DNA of 64,000 bases from JAOUEA01 sp963821925 (GCA_963821925.1 CAWGFO010000002.1:1-64000); one strand, 5' to 3'. Positions 43,523-52,689 are shown, counted from the stretch's first letter. A program made the numbers and translations. Notes: generated by a model not told the origin, from the letters alone.

Positions 43523-44953
43523 TCACGCGGTCTCGTCCACGAACCGTGCGCCGAGCTCGCGGACGACCTGGGCGACCAGGTCGACGTCTTCTTCGCGGGT
43601 GCGCCAGTTCACCATCGCCGGACGGAACGCCACCCGACCGCCGTACTCGGTCGAGCCGAAGAACACGCGTCCGTCGGCCAGCGCCGCTTCCCCGATCCGT
43701 CGGTTCAGGTCATCCAGCGCCGGGCCGTCGGTCGATCCCGGTGGCCGGTAGCGGAAGCAGACGATGTTCAGGGGCACCTCGGCGAGGCGCTCGAGGTCGG
43801 GTGCCCCGTCGACCGTCGCCGCGAGCCGCTGCGCGAGATCGAGGTCGTGCTCCACGATCGCCCGATGCCCCTCACGACCGTACGCTCGCAAAGTCGCCCA
43901 GACGGGGAAGGCCCGCGCCCGGCGAGACATCTCGGGTCCGAGATACCCCCAGTTCGGCTGCGGGTCGTCGATGTCGGGGAGGTACGCCGCGCCGGAGCCG
44001 AAGACCCCCGGCAGCAGGCTCGGGTCGCGCACGAACGCGAACCCGTTCTCGTAGGGCACGTTCAACCACTTGTGACCGTCGGCGATCACCGAGTCGGCGC
44101 GCTCGACCCCTTCCACCAGGTGCCGCGTACGGGGCGAGAGTGCGGCGAACAGCCCGAAGGCTCCATCCACGTGGAACCAGGCGCCGTGGCGCGCGGCCAG
44201 CTCCGCCATGTCGACGAGCGGGTCGAAGTCGCCGGCATTCACCTCGCCGGCGCTGCCGATCACGATCGCCGGCGCGCCGTCCAGGTCGCGGAGCGCCGTC
44301 TCCATGGCCCCGAGGTCGACCCGCCCGACGTCGTCGCGCGCGAGTTTGCGCACGCGCCCTCTGCCGACCCCCAGCATCCCGAGCGCCTTGACGTCGCTCG
44401 GGTGGGTGTACCCGCCGCCGAGGATCGTGATCGGGGGCGCCGCGGCCAGCCCGAGCTCGTCGACGTCCACACCTGCGCGTGCCGAACACCAGCGTCGCGC
44501 GCAGCCGAGTGCCACGAAGTTCGCCATCGTGGCGCCGGTCGTGAGCACGCCTCCCCACTGAGCCGGCAGGCCGAACAGCTCCTTCAACCACTCGATCGCC
44601 ACCTGTTCGAGCCGCCCGCCGAGCGGCGAGGAGATCCAGGCCCCCGGGTTCTGGTCGAGCGTCGAGGTCAGCCAGTCCGCCCCGAGCGCGGCGGGGGTCG
44701 TCCCCCCGTCCACGAAATGGAAGAACTTCGGCCCCGCCGAGTGCACCGCGCCGTCGATCGCGCCGAGCAGCTCCGCGATCGCGCCCATCGCGCCGATGCC
44801 GTGCTCGGGGAGCGGTCCGCCGAACCCCGCGGCGATCTCGTCGGCGCGAGGATCGCGGACGGGTCGGTCGGCGATCCCCCGCAGGTACGCGGCGGCCTCG
44901 CGCGCGGTGAACTCGACGACGTCTTGGAGCTCGGCGGGGTCGGGACGGCTCAC
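43523..44953 (-). CDS. PLP-dependent decarboxylase (aromatic amino acid/glutamate type)
   Basis: 476 residues from a GTG start. Group II decarboxylase: G-A-W-I-S-S-P near residue 105, T-T-G-A-T-M-A-N-F-V-A-L (cofactor phosphate), W-F-H-V-D-G-A-F-G (Asp to pyridine N and substrate His), and D-G-H-K-W-L-N-V-P-Y with the Schiff-base Lys near residue 292. Resembles aromatic-L-amino-acid decarboxylases; could make tryptamine, tyramine or a similar amine. Starts behind a TAGCAT -10 8 bases upstream (leaderless). Confidence 0.85.
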   Translation of the reverse strand: MSRPDPAELQDVVEFTAREAAAYLRGIADRPVRDPRADEIAAGFGGPLPEHGIGAMGAIAELLGAIDGAVHSAGPKFFHFVDGGTTPAALGADWLTSTLDQNPGAWISSPLGGRLEQVAIEWLKELFGLPAQWGGVLTTGATMANFVALGCARRWCSARAGVDVDELGLAAAPPITILGGGYTHPSDVKALGMLGVGRGRVRKLARDDVGRVDLGAMETALRDLDGAPAIVIGSAGEVNAGDFDPLVDMAELAARHGAWFHVDGAFGLFAALSPRTRHLVEGVERADSVIADGHKWLNVPYENGFAFVRDPSLLPGVFGSGAAYLPDIDDPQPNWGYLGPEMSRRARAFPVWATLRAYGREGHRAIVEHDLDLAQRLAATVDGAPDLERLAEVPLNIVCFRYRPPGSTDGPALDDLNRRIGEAALADGRVFFGSTEYGGRVAFRPAMVNWRTREEDVDLVAQVVRELGARFVDETA

Positions 44954-44961
44954 GGATGTCG

Positions 44962-44967
44962 ATGCTA
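44962..44967 (-). promoter_or_regulatory. leaderless -10 of the decarboxylase gene
   Basis: TAGCAT on the minus strand, 8 bases before the GTG. Confidence 0.4.
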
Positions 44968-45010
44968 CGCCCCCACGGGGAACCAGGTCTGCGGGAGCGG
45001 CCGGGGCCGG

Positions 45011-45178
45011 CTACGCGACGGCGACGAGCGTGAAACCGCTACAGCCGCACTCGGAGTAGAGGCAACGGCGAGCCTCGATATCGCCGTGCACGAACTCCGT
45101 GTGCTCGCACGTCGCGCAGAGGACCCGGCGCGGGTCCGCGGGGCGGGGAAGGACGGTCTGGTGGGAGGAGGGTCGCAT
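45011..45178 (-). CDS. small Cys-rich protein, 55 aa
   Basis: Short gene: M-R-P-S-S-H-Q-T, then V-L-C-A-T-C-E-H-T-E-F-V-H-G and R-R-C-L-Y-S-E-C-G-C-S-G-F. Five Cys and two His (C-x2-C, H, H, C-x4-C-x-C) look like a compact zinc site. No Shine-Dalgarno; a TACGTT -10 on this strand sits 7 bases before the ATG. Unrecognised family; similar mini-zinc-finger proteins are easily missed by length cut-offs. Confidence 0.55.
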   Translation of the reverse strand: MRPSSHQTVLPRPADPRRVLCATCEHTEFVHGDIEARRCLYSECGCSGFTLVAVA

Positions 45179-45185
45179 AGGCCCG

Positions 45186-45191
45186 AACGTA
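45186..45191 (-). promoter_or_regulatory. leaderless -10 of the 55-aa gene
   Basis: TACGTT on the minus strand, 7 bases before the ATG at 45178. Confidence 0.35.
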
Positions 45192-45221
45192 GGGCATCTG
45201 GGGGATCTCGCGCATCGGCCG

Positions 45222-45886
45222 AACGGCTACTTCGTCGGAGTCTTCGCGGTGCGGACGTGGCGTCGCGATTCGCGACGTCGCGCGGCGGGGCTCGTGGCCC
45301 CGCCACCGTCGCTGACCGCCGCGAAGATCGTCGCGGCCCTCGCCGGGGCGTCCTCCTGGTGCTGTTGTGCAACACCGACCGCGGCAGGATCTTCCCCGTG
45401 TACGGCGTCCCGTGGGTGGTCCTGCTGGTGCTCGCGGTCCTGGCCGCGTGGACGTACGTGCTGGGGCGGACCCGGTTCGGACGCTACGTCTACGCGATCG
45501 GCGGCAACGCGGAGGGAGCGCGCCGCGCCGGCATCCCGCTGGCGAGGATCCGCACGATCGCCTTCATCCTCACGTCGTTCACGGCCGGGATCGCCGGCAT
45601 CGTGTACGCCTCGCGCCTGAACTCGATCTCCACCGCCCTCGACGGCGGCACCCTCGTGCTCTACGCCGTGGCCGCCGCCGTGATCGGCGGCACGAGCCTG
45701 TTCGGAGGGCGCGGCAAGGCGCTGCACGGCGTCCTCGGCGGCATCGTGATCGCCGCGATCGACAACGGGATGGGATTGCTGGGCTTCGACGCGGCCTCGA
45801 AATACATGGTGACGGCGGTCGTCCTGCTCGTGGCCGTCACGATCGACGCGCTCGCACGTCGCGGCCGGCCCGGCGGCCGCGTGTAG
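45222..45886 (+). pseudogene. truncated sugar ABC transporter permease (XylH/RbsC type)
   Basis: Only the C-terminal half of a BPD_transp_2 permease survives. It begins N-G-Y-F-V-G-V-F-A-V-R-T-W without a start codon, changes frame near 45345, and continues G-V-P-W-V-V-L-L-V-L-A-V, T-R-F-G-R-Y-V-Y-A-I-G-G-N-A-E-G-A-R-R-A-G-I (the EAA-like signature), G-G-T-S-L-F-G-G-R-G and N-G-M-G-L-L-G-F. No ATPase or binding-protein gene is nearby. Remnant of a xylose/ribose-type importer cut off by the minus-strand 55-residue gene region. Confidence 0.75.
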
Positions 45887-45901
45887 ACGAGACGGTCTCG
45901 T

Positions 45902-46801
45902 TCACACCGGCCAGAGCTCGTTCGCGACCGCCAGCTCCTGGTCGTCGAGCGCCCAGTTGCACCGGTACCCGTCCGCGACGCTGTGCTGGAAGTAGGCGCC
46001 GCCGATCATCGACGGGTGGTCGTCGATCCACGCGGCGGCGTCCCTGAGCCACTCGACCCGGGCGTTCGGGTCCTCGGGGACGAAGGCACGGCCGAACTCG
46101 GTCGCGATCCACGGCTTCCCGTGGGCGGTGGCATAGGCGTCGGCGGGCTCGAAGATCTCCCCGAAGCTCCGCGGGTGGGCGCCCGCTCGCCCGTCGCCGC
46201 CGTTCTCGATGCACCCGAGCCAGTCGTAGCCGTCGATCCCGAGCACGTCGACCACGTCGTCGCCCGGGTACCAGTCGTCGGGGTTCCGCGCGGTGAACGA
46301 GTAGCCCATCAGGACCGCGATCGACCGGACGCTCTCGCTCTGCTGCACGATCCGCGCGATCCGAGAGAAGGCCGCACGGAACTCGTCCGGCGTCAGGCGG
46401 ATCTCGGGCTCGTGGAAGTACCCGACGTACCAGGTCCCTCCGGCGGCATCCATCTCGACGAGCGCGTCACGCATCTGCTGGTCGTGGTCACCGGCGGCCG
46501 TCGCCTCCGGGCTCAGCCGGAACGTCAGCACGATCGTCATCCCGGCCTCGGCCGCCGCGACCTCATCGGCGGTCGGGAAGTCCATGCTCTCGTGGTACAC
46601 GCGCAGCACGTTGCCCGGCCCGATCGGGGTGGGGAGCGCGGCCGTGCCGGTAGCCGGTGCGGACGACGGCGAACCCCCGTCGCTCGGTCCGCCCTCACCG
46701 GACGTCGTGCAGCCGACGGCGGCCAGGAGCACGGAGAGGGTGAGCGCGACCGAGGTCGTGCTGAGCGTCCGTCGTCGGGGGGGTCGGTCGATCACGAGCA
46801 C
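45902..46801 (-). CDS. GH26-like lipoprotein
   Basis: 299 residues from a GTG. Lipobox L-A-A-V-G-C near residue 31, Ser/Pro/Thr-rich linker, then a TIM-barrel domain with W-Y-V-G-Y-F-H-E-P-E-I (acid/base Glu) near 135 and P-W-I-A-T-E-F-G-R-A-F (nucleophile Glu) near 232; the H-E-P-E and E-F-G pair is the GH26 (beta-mannanase) pattern. Surface-anchored hydrolase of mannan or a related glycan; substrate inferred only. Convergent with the permease remnant. Confidence 0.75.
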   Translation of the reverse strand: MLVIDRPPRRRTLSTTSVALTLSVLLAAVGCTTSGEGGPSDGGSPSSAPATGTAALPTPIGPGNVLRVYHESMDFPTADEVAAAEAGMTIVLTFRLSPEATAAGDHDQQMRDALVEMDAAGGTWYVGYFHEPEIRLTPDEFRAAFSRIARIVQQSESVRSIAVLMGYSFTARNPDDWYPGDDVVDVLGIDGYDWLGCIENGGDGRAGAHPRSFGEIFEPADAYATAHGKPWIATEFGRAFVPEDPNARVEWLRDAAAWIDDHPSMIGGAYFQHSVADGYRCNWALDDQELAVANELWPV

Positions 46802-46891
46802 AGTCTGCCACGGGGTGGGCGCAGCCCCGGTCGTGCGGGACAGGGCCCAGCGGTTACGAGATCTTCACGCTAAGGGCAGTACCGATCCCAC

Positions 46892-47416
46892 TCAGGCCCG
46901 AGAGTCTGACGCGGGAGATGCGCCGCTGTTCACCCGTTCGGCCTTGAGGATCCGCGTCGCGAAGGCCGCCACCTTCTCCTGCCATCCCTCTTCCAGCGGC
47001 CCCTTGATCTCGGTGACGAAGATCTTGTCCTCGGCCACCTCGATCAAGCCCTTGTTCTGGAGCGCCTCGCGGATGATCGGGCGGACCTTCTGGTACGTGC
47101 CGATCTCCTCCTCGGTGGGCATCCGTCCCGTCTTCTTGTCCGGCTTCGACGCCATCTCGGTGGTCAGGACCGCGCACCTCGTGCCGGCGGGCAGCTCCAG
47201 CTCCTTCAGGAAGCGACGCATCTCACGGATCGGCTTGCCCAAGCGCCCGGGCGAGCTGATCAGGTACAGGTCCGCGGGCGGCAGCGCCTTCGGCTCGACC
47301 TCGCGGATGTGGTGGACGTCGACCTCGACCCCTTCGGTCGCCATGTCCTCCCTGAACGCCTCGGCGACCTTCGCCCCGTTGCCGAACTTCGATGCGTGGA
47401 CGTACTGGATCTTCAC
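46892..47416 (-). CDS. flavodoxin-family protein
   Basis: 174 residues from a GTG with GGGAGGGCG upstream. I-Q-Y-V-H-A-S-K-F-G-N-G-A-K-V-A-E-A-F is the FMN phosphate-binding loop (first 20 residues), D-L-Y-L-I-S-S-P-G-R-L-G-K-P and A-V-L-T-T-E-M-A are later strands. Resembles flavodoxin_5/HemG-like proteins, with a Lys-rich insertion near 95-115. Electron carrier or quinone-linked role possible. Single gene. Confidence 0.75.
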   Translation of the reverse strand: MKIQYVHASKFGNGAKVAEAFREDMATEGVEVDVHHIREVEPKALPPADLYLISSPGRLGKPIREMRRFLKELELPAGTRCAVLTTEMASKPDKKTGRMPTEEEIGTYQKVRPIIREALQNKGLIEVAEDKIFVTEIKGPLEEGWQEKVAAFATRILKAERVNSGASPASDSRA

Positions 47417-47625
47417 GGCGCCCTCCCTTCCCCGTCGAACGCGACACCGAGGAGCACCTCACACCCTCACGGTGACGGGACACGAGGGGCTGGGTAGGGG
47501 CCGTTCGGACCGCGATCAGCCGGACGTCCGCGGCTCCGACACCGGACCTGCGGCAACCGGGACCATCGCACCTGAGCGACACCGACGGCGCTCGATAGCG
47601 TGGAAAGCGAACCCGGGAGGCGTTC

Positions 47626-48522
47626 GTGCTCGAGATCTCCGACCTCACGAAGCGCTACGGCGACGTCGTGGCGCTCGACGGCGCCACGTTCCGTGCCGAG
47701 CCGGGTCGGATCGTCGGCTTCCTCGGTCCGAACGGCGCCGGCAAGACCACGACGATGCGCGCGATCTTCGGGCTCGTCCACCCCGACGGTGGTGAGGTGC
47801 GGTGGAGGGGCGCGCCGGTCGGGCCGGAGCAGCGCGCGCGCTTCGGCTACATGCCGGAGGAGCGGGGGCTGTATCCGAAGATGCGGGTCGGCGAGCAGCT
47901 CGTCTTCTTCGCGGCGCTCTCCGGGCTCCAGGGTGCGTCGGCCGAAGAGGCTGCCGGACGCTGGCTCGACCGCCTCGGCCTCGCGGACCGCGCCGAGTCC
48001 CGTCTGGAGGAGCTGTCGCACGGCAATCAGCAGCGCGTGCAGTTCGCGGCGGCGCTCGTCCACGACCCCGTGCTCGCCGTGCTGGACGAGCCGTTCAGCG
48101 GCCTCGATCCGCTCGGCGTCGAGGCGCTCGCCGAGTTGCTCCGCGAGACGGCGGCGAGCGGGGTGACCGTGGTCTTCTCGAGCCATCAGCTCGACCTGGT
48201 CGAGGACGTCTGTCAGGACGTCGTCATCATCGATCACGGCCGGATCGTGCTGGCCGGCGTCGTCGAGGATCTCAAGGCCGCGGCCTCCCGTCGCTCGCTG
48301 CAGATCGGCGTGAACGGGGAGCCGTGGATGCCCGTGCTCCCGAGCGGGACCGTCACGAGCAAGCACGACGGTCAGGTGCGGGTGCTGGTGGATGCGTCGA
48401 CGGACCTGGCCCAGATCCTCGCGAGCGCGCGCGAGACCGGCGAGGTGACGCGGTTCAGCTTCGAACCGCCCTCCCTGACCGACCTCTTCCTGGAAGCCGT
48501 CTCGGAGGAGCGAGGCGCATGA
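47626..48522 (+). CDS. ABC transporter ATP-binding protein
   Basis: 298 residues from a GTG with GGGAGG. Walker A G-P-N-G-A-G-K-T-T near 35-43, Q-loop Y-M-P-E-E-R, signature L-S-H-G-N-Q-Q-R near 127, Walker B L-A-V-L-D-E-P-F-S-G-L-D, H-loop S-S-H-Q-L. DUF4162-like C-terminal domain (about 215-298) typical of NatA/export ATPases. ATGA overlap with the NatB-like permease, so an operon. Could export sodium, a drug or a peptide. Confidence 0.92.
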   Translation: MLEISDLTKRYGDVVALDGATFRAEPGRIVGFLGPNGAGKTTTMRAIFGLVHPDGGEVRWRGAPVGPEQRARFGYMPEERGLYPKMRVGEQLVFFAALSGLQGASAEEAAGRWLDRLGLADRAESRLEELSHGNQQRVQFAAALVHDPVLAVLDEPFSGLDPLGVEALAELLRETAASGVTVVFSSHQLDLVEDVCQDVVIIDHGRIVLAGVVEDLKAAASRRSLQIGVNGEPWMPVLPSGTVTSKHDGQVRVLVDASTDLAQILASARETGEVTRFSFEPPSLTDLFLEAVSEERGA

Positions 48523-49706
48523 GCGGCGCTCGACGCGTGTGGCTGGTGGTCCGACGGGAGTGGATCCAACGCGTCCGCTCGACCGCCTTCCGGGTCTCCA
48601 CGGTGATCTCGGCGGCGATCGTCGTCGCGATCATCGCGATCCCGCAGATGTACGGGGGAGGCACGCCGCCCCCGAGGGTCGTGGGTGTGGTGGGCGAGAG
48701 CTCGCCGCAGCTGCAGACCGTGCTGCGGGCCGCCGGGAGGCAGGTCGATCTCACGGTGAGCACGCGCGCGTTCGAGGACGAGACGGCCGCGCGGGACGCG
48801 CTCCGTTCGGGTGACGTGGACGTCCTGCTCGTGGGCGAGCGAGCGCTCGTGTGGAAGGCGGAGGTCGACGAGCAGCTCGGCGCGGTCGTCACCTCGGCGG
48901 CGCAGGCGGTCGAGCAGCAGCGGGCGATCGACGAGCTCGGTCTCACGCCGGCGGAACAACAGCAGCTCCGACCGGCGCCGCTCTCGTCGAGCAGCCTCGA
49001 ACCCGTCACGGAGGAACGGACGGCGCGGCTCGCGCTGGCGACGATCGCGCTGGTGCTGCTCCTGATGTTCATCTCCTTCTACGGCGGCTTCCTGCTGGTC
49101 GGCGTGATCGAGGAGAAGTCCAGCCGCGTGGTCGAGGTCATGCTGTCGCGGCTGCGCCCGACGGAGCTGCTGACCGGCAAGATCGCGGGGATCGGGCTCG
49201 TGGGGCTCGCGCAGTTCGCCCTGGTCGCGGCCGCGGCGTTGATCGCGCTGGCGTTCTCCGACAACGCCCAGCTGCCCACGACCACGCGCGGGACGATCGG
49301 CTGGGTCGTGTTCTGGTTCATCCTGGGCTACGCGTTCTACGCGGTCCTCTACGGGGCGGCCGGCTCCCTGGTCTCCCGGCAGGAGGAGGCCCAGAGCATG
49401 ACCTTCCCGATCACGGCCGTGCTGATCGTCGCATACCTGTTCGCGCTCGAGGCCGTGCAGTCACCGGACTCGGTGGCGACGCTGATCGGTTCCTTCCTGC
49501 CGCCGACGGCCCCGCTGGTGATGACCGTCAGGATCGCGAACGGATCCGTCCCGTGGTGGCAGATCGGCCTCTCGGTGCTGCTGATGCTGGTGGCTATCTA
49601 CGGGATGCTCCGGCTCGCGGGCCGGATCTACGCCGGCGCCGTGCTGCGGACCGGAGGCCGCGTGAAGCTGAAGGAGGCGTGGCGCGGCGCCGAGGCGTTG
49701 GGCTGA
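48519..49706 (+). CDS. ABC-2 type permease, NatB-like
   Basis: 395 residues. N-terminal transmembrane helix (about 22-42), a large extracytoplasmic domain (about 45-175), then five membrane helices (about 180-370) with the L-L-V-G-V-I-E-E-K-S-S-R-V-V-E-V-M-L-S segment that marks the ABC2 NatB family. Coupled by ATGA to the ATPase; together an exporter of unknown substrate. Confidence 0.9.
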   Translation: MSGARRVWLVVRREWIQRVRSTAFRVSTVISAAIVVAIIAIPQMYGGGTPPPRVVGVVGESSPQLQTVLRAAGRQVDLTVSTRAFEDETAARDALRSGDVDVLLVGERALVWKAEVDEQLGAVVTSAAQAVEQQRAIDELGLTPAEQQQLRPAPLSSSSLEPVTEERTARLALATIALVLLLMFISFYGGFLLVGVIEEKSSRVVEVMLSRLRPTELLTGKIAGIGLVGLAQFALVAAAALIALAFSDNAQLPTTTRGTIGWVVFWFILGYAFYAVLYGAAGSLVSRQEEAQSMTFPITAVLIVAYLFALEAVQSPDSVATLIGSFLPPTAPLVMTVRIANGSVPWWQIGLSVLLMLVAIYGMLRLAGRIYAGAVLRTGGRVKLKEAWRGAEALG

Positions 49707-49866
49707 CTCAGTGGCCGTGGATCGAGCCCTCGGGCGCGCGAGGCCTCATCGCCGCCAGCGCTGGAGCTCGGTCCTCGTCGTGAGATACACGGAACCGCCC
49801 GCCGTGACGTCCGACACCCATCCCTGGACCGAGGACGTCGGCGCAACGTCCGTTCGCGCGACGGGC

Positions 49867-49872
49867 TAGGCT
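49867..49872 (+). promoter_or_regulatory. leaderless -10 of the CDGSH gene
   Basis: TAGGCT, 8 bases before the ATG at 49881; no Shine-Dalgarno. Confidence 0.4.
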
Positions 49873-49880
49873 TCCGAGTC

Positions 49881-50537
49881 ATGGCGAACGAACCGGGCAT
49901 CAGCGTCACGACCGACGGCCCCTACGCCGTCCGTGCGGTCCCGGTAGCCCCCGGCCGGATCGTCCGCACCCCACGAGGCGAAGCGATCGAGTGGGACGTC
50001 GACGAGCCCTACGAGACCGGCGGGCTGGTCATGCTCTGTCGATGCGGCCGGTCGAAGACGAAGCCGTTCTGCGACGACTCCCACCTCGAGGGCTTCGATG
50101 GCACCGAGGTCGCCGACCGCGGACCGACGGCCGATCGCCGCGAGTCGTTCCCGGGGGGCGGCCTCACGCTCACCGACGACGAGTCGCTCTGCACGCACGC
50201 GGGGTTCTGCCGCGACCACCTCAGCACCGCATGGGATCGGATGGAGGCGATCGACGACCCCGAGGTCCGCGCCAAGGAAGAGGCGATCGTGTTCCGGTGT
50301 CCGTCGGGGCGGCTCGTGCTGCTCGACGAGGACGGCGAACCGATCGAGGCCGCCTTCGAGGCGGGCGTCGTCGTGGAGCGGAACGGACCGTACTGGGTCC
50401 GAGGCGGCGTGCGGATCGAGTCGGCCGACGGGCACGTGTGGGAGACGAGGAACCGCGTGACCCTGTGCCGGTGCGGGCAGTCCTCGAACAAGCCGTTCTG
50501 CGATGCGACGCACGACGAGATCGGCTTCCGCGGGTAG
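49881..50537 (+). CDS. double CDGSH iron-sulfur protein
   Basis: 218 residues. Two CDGSH-type 2Fe-2S motifs: C-R-C-G-R-S-K-T-K-P-F-C-D-D-S-H (about 54-69) and C-R-C-G-Q-S-S-N-K-P-F-C-D-A-T-H (about 197-212), each with three Cys and one His. Between them lies a region with C-T-H-A-G-F-C-R-D and V-F-R-C-P-S-G-R, as in the Fer4_19/divergent ferredoxin segment found in these proteins. Cytoplasmic redox or Fe-S delivery role. Confidence 0.88.
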   Translation: MANEPGISVTTDGPYAVRAVPVAPGRIVRTPRGEAIEWDVDEPYETGGLVMLCRCGRSKTKPFCDDSHLEGFDGTEVADRGPTADRRESFPGGGLTLTDDESLCTHAGFCRDHLSTAWDRMEAIDDPEVRAKEEAIVFRCPSGRLVLLDEDGEPIEAAFEAGVVVERNGPYWVRGGVRIESADGHVWETRNRVTLCRCGQSSNKPFCDATHDEIGFRG

Positions 50538-50634
50538 CTCTCCGTCTCCGCATCCTCGCAACAACCCTCCGATCGCTCCCGCCGAATCACGGCTGACCGA
50601 GCGGTTCCGCCGCTCCGAGCGAAGGGAGGCACCC

Positions 50635-50961
50635 ATGGGTGCGATCGCCGCGCCGATCCAACCGGGCTACCTGGCGGCCTGGGAGGCGTTCATGGCCGAG
50701 CTCAACGGTCCGCGCAGACCCGAGTTCAACGACATGAACCGGCGGTTCGGGGTCACGGACCATCGAACGTGGCTGCAGCGGACCCCAGACGGAGATCCGA
50801 TGGCGATCCTCGTCCATGGCGGACCCGGGTCGGAGGCGTTCATGGGCAAGCTGGCGATCTCGGAGAACCTGTTCGACATCTGGTTCTGCGGCAGCCTCGA
50901 AGAGACGCACGGGATCGTCTTCGATCGGCTGACGCTTCCGCTGGCGGAGCAGCGGCTCTAG
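50635..50961 (+). CDS. hypothetical protein, 108 aa
   Basis: ATG with GGGAGG. A-A-W-E-A-F-M-A-E-L-N-G-P-R-R-P-E-F, D-M-N-R-R-F-G-V-T, W-L-Q-R-T-P-D-G-D, H-G-G-P-G-S-E-A-F-M-G-K and I-W-F-C-G-S-L-E-E-T-H-G give a clear alpha/beta pattern resembling dimeric ferredoxin-like barrels, but no named family is recognised. Confidence 0.65.
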   Translation: MGAIAAPIQPGYLAAWEAFMAELNGPRRPEFNDMNRRFGVTDHRTWLQRTPDGDPMAILVHGGPGSEAFMGKLAISENLFDIWFCGSLEETHGIVFDRLTLPLAEQRL

Positions 50962-50968
50962 CCGGTCC

Positions 50969-51256
50969 TCAGGAGGGCCAGTCGGGCTTCGGCTTCGGCT
51001 CGGCGAGCAGGTCGTCCAGCGACGGCTTGCCACCGCGCTTTCGCTCCGCCTCGGCGACGGCGTCGTCGAGGGCGGCACCCGATTCGGGTTCGTTCTCAGC
51101 CGCCTCGAGCAGCGATTCGAGCGACGAGAGGTCGCTCCCCTTCAGGCGGATCCGCAACGCGGCCAGCACGGCGGCGTGTCGCTCCGACAGCCCTTGGCTG
51201 ACCTTGATCTCGGTCAGCGCCTCTTCCGCCCGGGCCAGAAGCTCCTCGTCGTTCAC
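50969..51256 (-). CDS. hypothetical helical protein, 95 aa
   Basis: GTG start overlapping the stop of the MFS gene by 4 bases, so translationally coupled. Acidic helical content: E-E-L-L-A-R-A-E-E-A-L-T-E, L-S-E-R-H-A-A-V-L-A-A-L-R-I-R-L-K-G, S-S-L-E-S-L-L-E-A-A-E-N-E, ending L-L-A-E-P-K-P-K-P-D. Unknown; possibly a coiled-coil partner of the transporter. Confidence 0.6.
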   Translation of the reverse strand: MNDEELLARAEEALTEIKVSQGLSERHAAVLAALRIRLKGSDLSSLESLLEAAENEPESGAALDDAVAEAERKRGGKPSLDDLLAEPKPKPDWPS

Positions 51257-52683
51257 GCCGACAGTGTGCCCGTCTCCGCCTCGCCCTGCACGTCGGGCCG
51301 CCCCGACGGGATCCGTGGCGTGATGACGATCAGCAGCGCGGCGGCCACCAGGGCCAGGGCGAACGCCCCGATGAGCCCGGTGCGGAGTGGCGCACCGAGC
51401 GCGTCCGACATCGCGATCGCCGCGCCGCCGAGCCCGGCGCCGGTCGCCACGCCGAGCATGTCCATCAGGAGCACCGCCGAGAGCTTCTCGCCCTCCTCGC
51501 CCGAGGCCGAGACGCGCATCGCCGCGAGCGGGATCGTCGCGAACGCGATGCCCATCCCAGCGCCGACGATCCCCCAGCCGACGTAGGCGACCGCGAGCGG
51601 CACCTGCACCCAGAGGGTGCTCGCCACCGCGGCCTCCCCGACGAGCACCAGCGTCGCGCCCACGCCGACGAGTCGGCTGAGCGGCATGCCGCCCGCCCGG
51701 TTCGATTGCCAGAGCGCGCCGGACGCCCACGTCACGGTGGCCACGGTGATCGCGAGCCCCGCCTCCGCGAGCGAGAGCCCGCGCACGCGCGTGAGCATCA
51801 GCGTGAGGAAGGCATCCATCGCGAGGAACGAGACCGACAGGAGGAAGGCGGAGGCGCCGATCGCTCCCCGTCCGGGCTCGGCCCTGAACGTGCCGGGGGG
51901 CGCGATCCGGCGGAGCGCCGGGACGCCGATCGCGAGCCCCACCGCTACGGCGACCGGCACCCACCACGCCCACGCCGTGATCGAGGCGAACACGAACGCG
52001 GCCCCCACCATGAGCTGCAGCGGCCATCGCAGCGAGAGCCCGCCGGTCGTCGGCGCGGGACGTGGCACGAGGTCGAGCACCGGGGCGATCAGGGCCCAGG
52101 TCGCGAGCAGCACCGGGATCGGAGCGACGAACGCCCAGCGCCACCCCACCGTGCTCGCGATCGTCGCGCCGACCGGCGGGCCGACGAGACCGGGGAGGAT
52201 CCACATCGTGGCGAGCAAGGCGAGCACGCGCGGGCGCAGGCGGTCCGGGTAGGTCTTCGCGACGGTCCCGAGCGACAGCGCGTAGAGCCCGCCGCCACCC
52301 GCCCCCTGCAGGAACTGGCCGAGCAGCACGACCGGCATCGTCGGCGCGGTCGCCGTCACCACGAGCCCGAGCGAGAAGATCGCCAGCACCGGCGCGAGCA
52401 CGCGCTTCGTGCCGAACCGGTCGATCGCCCGGCCCACGATCGGGATCGACGCGATCGTCGCGAGGCTCGACGCGGTGAAGACGAGCCCGTACAGCTGGAC
52501 CATGCCGAGGTCGCGGCGGATGTCGGGCATGATCGTCGCCACGACGAGCGACTGCACCGCGACGAGCGCCTCGAGCAGCAGCAGGCCGGCCGTGAGCCGC
52601 CCCCGGCGACCGCGGAACACCTCGCGCCAGGGCGGGGGAGTCTCGCGAGACTCAGTGGCTGGGATCACCTCGTCGGCCGTCAC
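51253..52683 (-). CDS. MFS transporter
   Basis: 476 residues from a GTG. About 14 hydrophobic segments; G-R-A-I-D-R-F-G-T-K-R (loop 2-3 MFS motif A form), Q-F-L-Q-G-A-G-G-G-G-L-Y (motif near helix 4) and P-G-L-V-G-P-P-V-G-A (motif C) indicate a DHA-type drug/proton antiporter, perhaps 14-helix EmrB-like. TACACT -10 lies 6 bases before the GTG. Coupled downstream gene is a small acidic protein. Confidence 0.88.
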   Translation of the reverse strand: MTADEVIPATESRETPPPWREVFRGRRGRLTAGLLLLEALVAVQSLVVATIMPDIRRDLGMVQLYGLVFTASSLATIASIPIVGRAIDRFGTKRVLAPVLAIFSLGLVVTATAPTMPVVLLGQFLQGAGGGGLYALSLGTVAKTYPDRLRPRVLALLATMWILPGLVGPPVGATIASTVGWRWAFVAPIPVLLATWALIAPVLDLVPRPAPTTGGLSLRWPLQLMVGAAFVFASITAWAWWVPVAVAVGLAIGVPALRRIAPPGTFRAEPGRGAIGASAFLLSVSFLAMDAFLTLMLTRVRGLSLAEAGLAITVATVTWASGALWQSNRAGGMPLSRLVGVGATLVLVGEAAVASTLWVQVPLAVAYVGWGIVGAGMGIAFATIPLAAMRVSASGEEGEKLSAVLLMDMLGVATGAGLGGAAIAMSDALGAPLRTGLIGAFALALVAAALLIVITPRIPSGRPDVQGEAETGTLSA

Positions 52684-52689
52684 CGCTCG

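Noticed and set aside
43847..45886. 679-codon plus-strand frame
   Set aside because: Mostly antisense to the PLP decarboxylase; only its last part coincides with the permease remnant.
45887..45901. ACGAGAC-G-GTCTCGT inverted repeat
   Set aside because: Arms too short and spacer too small for a terminator; probably chance in the 15-base gap between convergent genes.
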